This document shows, in pieces, positions 58,276 to 64,000 of a stretch of DNA of 64,000 nucleotides. This stretch comes from Psococerastis gibbosa (Eukaryota; Arthropoda; Insecta; Psocodea; Psocidae), in contig OZ020489.1 in NCBI GenBank assembly GCA_963971405.1, forward strand, positions 45,214,510 through 45,278,509. The letters are read 5' to 3'. The notes under the pieces were generated by a model. It made no database searches. It was not told the DNA's origin and saw only the letters and a program-made list of their open reading frames with translations. Made by a program: the position numbers and the translations under genes. The stretch's first letter is position 1, and each line of letters begins with the position of its first letter.

Positions 58276-60743
58276 TCTCCATAGATTGTCGTTGATAGCT
58301 TAATCAATTAATGACATATATACCTACGCATTGGAGTATGCCAGAGGCACTGCTGCCAGTTAGTGCTGCCTACTTAGCAGTTTATATATAATAACTATAG
58401 GGCATAAATATGTATTGTTGTATTGGTGTATGTATTACTTCATTAATTAATTTTGTCAACTTTAGTTGGTAGGTATCAGGTTAAGGGGGCCTACAAAATC
58501 ATTTTTTACGCCAATCATTTTAGAAAAATATACGAATTGTTATTATTACATTACCTTATTTATTTACCAATTTACAGGCTTAGTCAAAACCATAATCAGT
58601 AGACCGTTAAAAATAGTTGTATTTAATTGAGGAACTGAATTTTATATTTTACTTGTTCAACATCCAACGTCCCTCCCTGCCCCCCTTGCGGGCACAATTG
58701 AACTAAATTTAAATATTTATTCCTGCATTCAGGTCAAGTCCGTACCCAAAAATTGTAAAAAATTCACAATAAGTCTGTTTTCATTTGATGCGCCTTGCTA
58801 ATACATTTTTAACACGGGTAATAAGTAAAATCGTGCAAGGAATATAGGTAGTACTTTATTCATATGTTTATATACTATATATTCAGGGGCGGATTTGGTT
58901 TTGTGCGGATTTGGTTTTGTGCGGATATAGGCACTGACTTGTCGCGGACATTAATAATTATTGTATGTATTGTTTTTTTATTTAAAAATATGTTAATAAC
59001 CAAAATAGCCTACTTTCTTATCCTTAACTGGAATGTTTTTTTTTTTGCTTTGACCTCAGCAGCAAACTGTGTAAGAATCTTTAATGGTACGCGCGCGCGG
59101 ATATACCTGAAGGCATTTGCCTCAGTTGCTATTGGTATATCCCGCCACTGAGTATAATTGCTATTAATTGCTTTTTTTAAAGTATTTACCATGAGACACA
59201 AAAGTTTTCTCAACCCAACAGTTCTAGATTTTGTTCTAATTTTGTCAAATTATGGAATGAACAATTGAATTTTTTTTTATTGTGTATTTAGTGTAACTTA
59301 TTAGATGAGACTCGATGGAAAACTTTAAGCAGCATTCATGGAAATTTTGGCGACCCGTGTTATTTATTCAGATGTGGGTTGCGACCCAAACCTGTAGGCT
59401 ACCATATTAAAGAAAATAAGAAGAGTCTGTACTGGGTCATGACTCTAACGCAACGTAAGACTGTAGGCTAGATATACACATGTAATTCTTTTCTACTACA
59501 GTTGTTGGAAAGAATAGACTATTTTGAAATTAAATATTTGAAATGTAGTTGAATAATTAGGTAATTGGTTATCGTGAGTAACCAGGAATATCGAGGGTGC
59601 TCCACATTCAATGTGATGACTGTTTTGTTTTGACATTTGCTGTTAAATAACCCATTAAATCACAAACTGTGAGCTGTCACTCATTCCGCTATGGCCGCGT
59701 GGCCCATTTTCCATGCCTTTCATGCATACTAAGCACCGGTCTCATCTTCCTGGTCTCATTGCGAAAAAGCATCAGGAATTCAACTGGAGACAGTCGCAGC
59801 TCGCTATTGGAGGCAATCATTCAATTTTCAAATTAAATAGATTAAAGAAGTTTGTGTTTTGAATTAACGAACGTATACGCTAAACACGAAATGAAAATTC
59901 TACTACCTAGTACAAGAAATAATTGAAACTTTAAAAATATCACGACAATAAGGAGCCTTGAACAAGACTTCTGACTTGCTCCAGAAATTCACAACAAAGT
60001 TGTCAAAAAGTCACAAACACTAACGTTGTTGAGGCACCCTGGTGGCTATCTATTTTTAAAAGACATTGCTAAAAGTAATTGATGAATACAGGTAATTAAA
60101 ATGTTCCCCTGTAATAGCTAAATTTCACTTCTATCGTGTGTCCTGTTTTTTTTTTCTTTATGCCCCCTAACCACACTAAGGCAAGTTTTTTTTTAAAAGT
60201 ATGACTTGACTTGGAAAAAACAGTTTGGTTTGGAGCTTGGGTTGGAGCTTGCAAGCCCATGGGTTTGGCAAATTTCGACTTGGCTTGGTGTTAGGGTTGT
60301 TTACGATTTCCGAGTCAAACTCAATGCCAAATTGAGCATTTGCTTGGTTTATGGTCACTTTTGGACTATCTGCGAAGCTTAAAACACGGTATAATTTAAA
60401 TAGATACAATTCATTGAGCTACAATATGAAGACGTACCGTATACAATTTACACAGATACATAATACCTATACAGATACTATAGCTAATTAATTTTTTCTC
60501 GTAAAACGTAAAACTGACATCTGCTAATAAGAAGCATAGGAAGGCTTTTTTAAAAGTTTAGTTTGTTGAACCTTTACACACCGAGAGTACCGAGAGTCCT
60601 TATAGAAGCACCCTCTCTGATCGACCACGGCCAAGCAACGGGGCCTTTCAATATTACCTAATTTCTTGTGCGGAAGCAGAATTACTGTAAATATTAACGT
60701 ATGCAACCGTGTTAACCCCTCTGCGAGGTAGGTATTGTGCTAA
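58276..60743. other. Gene-free region with a hAT-like MITE
   Basis: AT-rich sequence. 58884-59150 has ends CAGGGGCGGATTTGG and CCCGCCACTG, a hAT-type inverted pair, with ambiguous flanking duplication. The minus-strand ORF 60176-60409 arises from a repetitive TTGGCTTGG/GAGCTTG stretch and is not considered a gene. Nothing else was recognised. Confidence 0.5.
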
Positions 60744-61122
60744 GGCGCCCATTCCACCGACCGGCTAGGGCTATTTACAAAAACAGTGATGTGGTAGCAG
60801 GCATTCAAGACATTCAAGACCGACCTTGCATTGCAGAATTGACGGAAATGTTTATTTTCCTCTATACCATAGTTAAAATTGATCAATGATCATACAGTAA
60901 AATCACAAGCAAACAAACTAAAATTAAAAAATGGCTTCATGGGATATGTTAATTACAAACATTTTAATAGATTTCTATAAAAAGAAAAACAAACATTTCC
61001 GTCAATGTCATTTGCATTCTGCAATGCGAGATCGATGGAAACCCCGCCTAAGTCTTGAATGTCTGCTACCACGTCACCGTTTTTGAAAATAGCCCTAGCC
61101 GGTCCGTGGAATGGGCACCTTA
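60744..61122. mobile_element. Inverted-repeat MITE, copy 2
   Basis: This is the same element as 35278-35662 in the same orientation, starting GCGCCCATTCCACCGACCGG and ending CCGGTCCGTGGAATGGGCACC. The inner sequence is about 90% alike by eye, so both copies are fairly young. Confidence 0.85.
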
Positions 61123-61389
61123 CGGACGAGCAAATTAAAGCATGGTAGCGCTGTGGTGAGAACCCTAATTACTAATCTCCGAAAGGTTGTATACACCGTA
61201 ATATCTCTATTCACGTTCATTCAGCACTAAATCGGTCTGTGCATCTGTCTCAGGCAACACAAGCACCAAAACAATAACATTAAAATCTTTCAGGCCAACA
61301 ACCCATGCAACAGACCAATAGGCCTAATATTTAAATATTTCTAAGGCCACCTCTTTTAATCTTGTAACTTGATCGCACCATCATAAAGA

Positions 61390-61770
61390 CTAAAGTGCAT
61401 ATACGGAGGGGCGAATGAACGCGATGTCGGGAGGAGGGCAACGAAGTCGAGTTGAGACTCTGAAAAAAGAAGACATCGTTGGTTTCGCAAGAGCCCAAAT
61501 CATTCTGTGGATTGAGCATGTGGAGTGAAGGGCTCAACGCCGAGCTCCAAAGTCCTGATGCAGGGAGAGAATGGAAGGCCACGGAACCGATGGAAAGTGA
61601 CCTGCCAAAGATTTCAGTGGCTGCTTGGCAGAAGGAGATGTCTGGAGAAAGATGGAGCGAGTTGGCTAACTGTAGATCTGTAGCACCGAAGAAGCACAAG
61701 ATAATAAAATATTGTTGAAAATCCAAACGGAATTTTAAGAAGGAATACAACACCAAAAGCAATAGACAAG
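61390..61770 (+). pseudogene. LINE tail remnant
   Basis: The plus strand 61479-61718 encodes AGREWKATEPMESDLPKISV, then ANCRSVAPKKHKIIKYC. It has the look of a LINE ORF2 C-terminus with a short A-rich 3' end, but the family was not identified. No reverse transcriptase is present. Confidence 0.4.
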
Positions 61771-61924
61771 CAGCAACGATGTGAAGATGGAGATTCTAAA
61801 TAAGCGCGCGGGGCTTCTGAGTTTCAACAACTGCTTGCTTGTTCTGAAAGGTTTAGACAATCAACACAGGAAAAGCTCAGTTTGCTCTCTGAATCGAGAG
61901 TATCCTATCAATCAACTATTGACT

Positions 61925-62095
61925 ATCAATATCGACTTCGATGGCCAGGTGGTAGCGTGCTTGTACTTATGCAAGTCTGTCTCTATACATGCCATACGAT
62001 TGGAGACGTATCGTAACTCAACACGGGTAACCTACAGAGGCGACTAAAGAGGTCGATCGGATACGCCCATTAAATTTTTTGTTTGAGATTAACCA
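61925..62095 (+). repeat. SINE-like repeat, plus-strand copy at right
   Basis: It starts GACTTCGATGGCCAGGTGGT and ends in A-rich sequence after GATACGCCCATTAAATTTT. It shares all blocks of the family at 30285-30455. The A-rich end would be the retroposon tail. Confidence 0.6.
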
Positions 62096-62549
62096 AAAAT
62101 AAATAAAAAATAAAAAAAAGGAGAGATGTGTTTCCATTGGTCGTTATAATGCAGACTAATAAGACTGAGACTGCTTGACTTAATTGTGCCGTATATTGGC
62201 TATTGTTATTGCGCGAAGACTTGCGGTCAACGTGAATATATTAGGCAATAACGAGCAAGCACTTGGCCAATACTTGGTTTTGTTTAAAGATTCACCCATA
62301 TACTTACTATACCTATTGGCTACATTGCGTATGCATATAATTTATGTTGCAGTTTGTATCTCGGATTTCAAAGTCAAGACATGCCCCAATGATCTCTCTC
62401 TCTGTGATGAAACACACGATAGTAATATTATTGAAGACACTCCTAAAACATTTAGCGTGATGAAATTTGGTATATTAACGCGTAGGTCGTAGACCGATGT
62501 CTTACATATTTTATGGGATTGTTACAAAATCTACTATATACTGTATGTT

Positions 62550-62945
62550 TCCGAAAGAATAGGCTATACCATAAGTATCCATGAAAATAGATCTCTTCCG
62601 TGTAGGAAAATGCATCTTCTTCTTTATTAGCCTCCTAATCTTCCAGTGAAGATTTGCGATAATCATGGCAATTTTGTCTTTGGTGACTGCTGCTCTGGAA
62701 AGGGAAGTCGTGCTCCTGTCAAACCACTGCCCCATGTTTTTCAACCAGAATGTTCTCTTCTTATGCCGGGAGCAGTCAGTCCTTCTATCTTCCCTTGGAT
62801 TATATCATGCAAAGGGCAATATTTTTATTTCCTGATCACATGCCCGAAGCATGTTAATTTCTGTTTCTTAACCGTCAGCAACAACCTGGGTTCTGCATCC
62901 ATTCGCCAGAACCTCAGCATTACGGACACGACAAGATATGCTCAA
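62550..62945 (-). pseudogene. Retroelement coding fragment
   Basis: The minus strand reads KNMGQWFDRSTTSLSRAAVT, then KDKIAMIIANLHWKIRR. A parallel, more decayed stretch lies at 12000-12140. The shared coding blocks and 3' tail suggest one retroelement family, likely a LINE C-terminus. Confidence 0.5.
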
Positions 62946-62947
62946 GA

Positions 62948-63664
62948 CAGTGGCGTAGCCAAGGGGGGAGCCACCCCCAAAATTTAGGAAAACAAATTTT
63001 TTCAGATATTTATTCAAAAAAATTCTCCGGGGAGAACCCGGTCCCCCTGTTTCCAGCTTTGTTAATATAGTTATCATCTGCAAAATCAATTTTTTTTGCC
63101 GAAAAACTATTTCAGGCCTATCTCTTAAAAAACATTCCCCACTGCAGCCCCTGGCCCCCCCTTGTTAGCTGTAATATTCTTCATATGGAAAATATGAGCA
63201 TAACTTCTTTCAAAGTGCGTAAATTCCACTATTTTGGTCCTATTCTTCTTCAAAATAATTCCCCCGGGCCCCCCTTTCTTGCAGTAGGTCTACTATTCTT
63301 CGGTAATTCTTCTGTAAAACCTAAGAATTATTAGAATAGGTTACAATCAAATCAAATTACATCAAAATGTATAAAACTCCACAATTTCAGGCCTATTTTT
63401 TTCTTCAAAAACCCCCTTCCGCCCCCCGACCCATTGGGTGAGAAAATTAAGATCATGCCCCTAATTATAAGATGCGTACGTCCATGAGGACGGGTTTCCT
63501 ATTTTTTTTTCTACTATTTTTTACTTTACGAATATGCGGGGGGGGGGGGGCGCCGCCAAATGAAACCCCATTCGAAAACCTATCGTAAACGGGCAAACTT
63601 AATGTATTCATATTGCATGAAAACTGGATCCCCCAAAAAAAAAATTATTCCTGGCTACGCCACT
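62948..63664. mobile_element. Candidate hAT-like element
   Basis: The left end CAGTGGCGTAGCCAAGG and the right end CCTGGCTACGCCACTTG are inverted, matching hAT-style CAGnGGCG termini. The interior is rich in short C and G runs, with no transposase. The target duplication is not clear. Confidence 0.6.
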
Positions 63665-64000
63665 TGCGCAACAGATCATTCAAATCATGGGCCCAATCAT
63701 AAAAACATTGTGTTTTGAAGTCATTTCTGAATGGATTCCTATTCTTAATTGATCATACTTTGGGGTGCAGTAAAAGTTGGTAGGCTAATGTCTGTAAAAA
63801 TCGCTACTATTGATGCCGGCACATTTGCTTAAACGCAAAAACGTTCGGATATTATACTTTTCACTACTACTACAAATATGTATTATAATTTAGAGATTTT
63901 TATTTACCTTGTTCAATGTAGCCTACATATTGTTCCGCATGCATTTTTGGCTATTGGCCAACTGGTACACTTCCCAATGTCAGCCTGCACCGGCTACAAC
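63665..64000. other. Right edge
   Basis: AT-rich, no gene recognised. The last 70 bases (TTTTTGGCTATTGGCCA to CTGCACCGGCTACAAC) belong to the dispersed repeat also seen at 7375-7600 and 22140-22300. Confidence 0.5.

Noticed and set aside
59010-59213. Candidate N-terminal exon for the P450
   Set aside because: The frame has no targeting peptide, no PGP motif and no phase-1 donor, and it lies within a hAT-like MITE.
60176-60409. A 77-codon minus-strand ORF
   Set aside because: It comes from a repetitive TTGG/GAGCTTG stretch and has no splice sites or domain.
62184-62492. A 102-codon ORF near the right edge
   Set aside because: There is no recognisable domain, no transcript signals and repeat-rich surroundings.

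Overview
The window is nuclear DNA from an animal, most likely an arthropod. Its genes are split by spliceosomal introns with GT/AG ends. The promoter of the one intronless gene carries heat-shock elements, a TATA box and the arthropod-type initiator TCAGTT. The gene set (acid lipase, alpha-crystallin chaperone, mitochondrial-clan P450, SLC38A10 transporter) also fits an arthropod. It is AT-rich and crowded with decayed transposons (non-LTR retrotransposons, Penelope-like elements, mariner, hAT, inverted-repeat MITEs). The species cannot be named from the sequence; a hemipteroid insect is only a guess.

Layout, left to right. (1) The 5' end of an acid lipase gene on the minus strand (1306-2668) runs off the left edge. 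(2) A transposon-rich gap contains hAT remnants and G/C tracts. (3) An intronless small heat-shock protein gene with its promoter lies at 6433-7237. (4) An 11-exon, nine-finger C2H2 zinc-finger gene (9595-21700, 881 aa) has a decayed LINE in intron 3. (5) SLC38A10 (24311-34372, 8 exons, 806 aa) holds in intron 4 a complete antisense three-exon gene (27651-30760) for a possible ciliary/sperm microtubule inner protein. (6) A 362-aa TPR protein gene (36680-42602, 6 exons) predicts a signal-anchored protein with a C-terminal membrane segment and lumenal TPRs. (7) A mitochondrial-clan cytochrome P450 on the minus strand (46657-53624) has eight exons; its N-terminal exon was not found. (8) About 10 kb of nested repeats follows to the right edge, including a clean 5'-truncated LINE insertion with a 13-bp target-site duplication. 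All exon chains were assembled by hand from splice signals and phase, and all keep frame.

The genes look unrelated in function and no shared pathway is implied. The most striking genome-level signal is that exons of every multi-exon gene that lies fully or largely in the window (zinc finger, SLC38A10, nested gene, TPR gene, P450) have a broken partial copy nearby, often with internal deletions and lost splice sites. Other notable items are a Penelope-like fragment bounded by 99-nt inverted arms carrying hammerhead-ribozyme-like motifs, a palindromic mariner derivative of 847 bp flanked by TA, a 1.28-kb DDE element with about 265-bp inverted repeats, and strong over-use of the palindrome TAGGCCTA.
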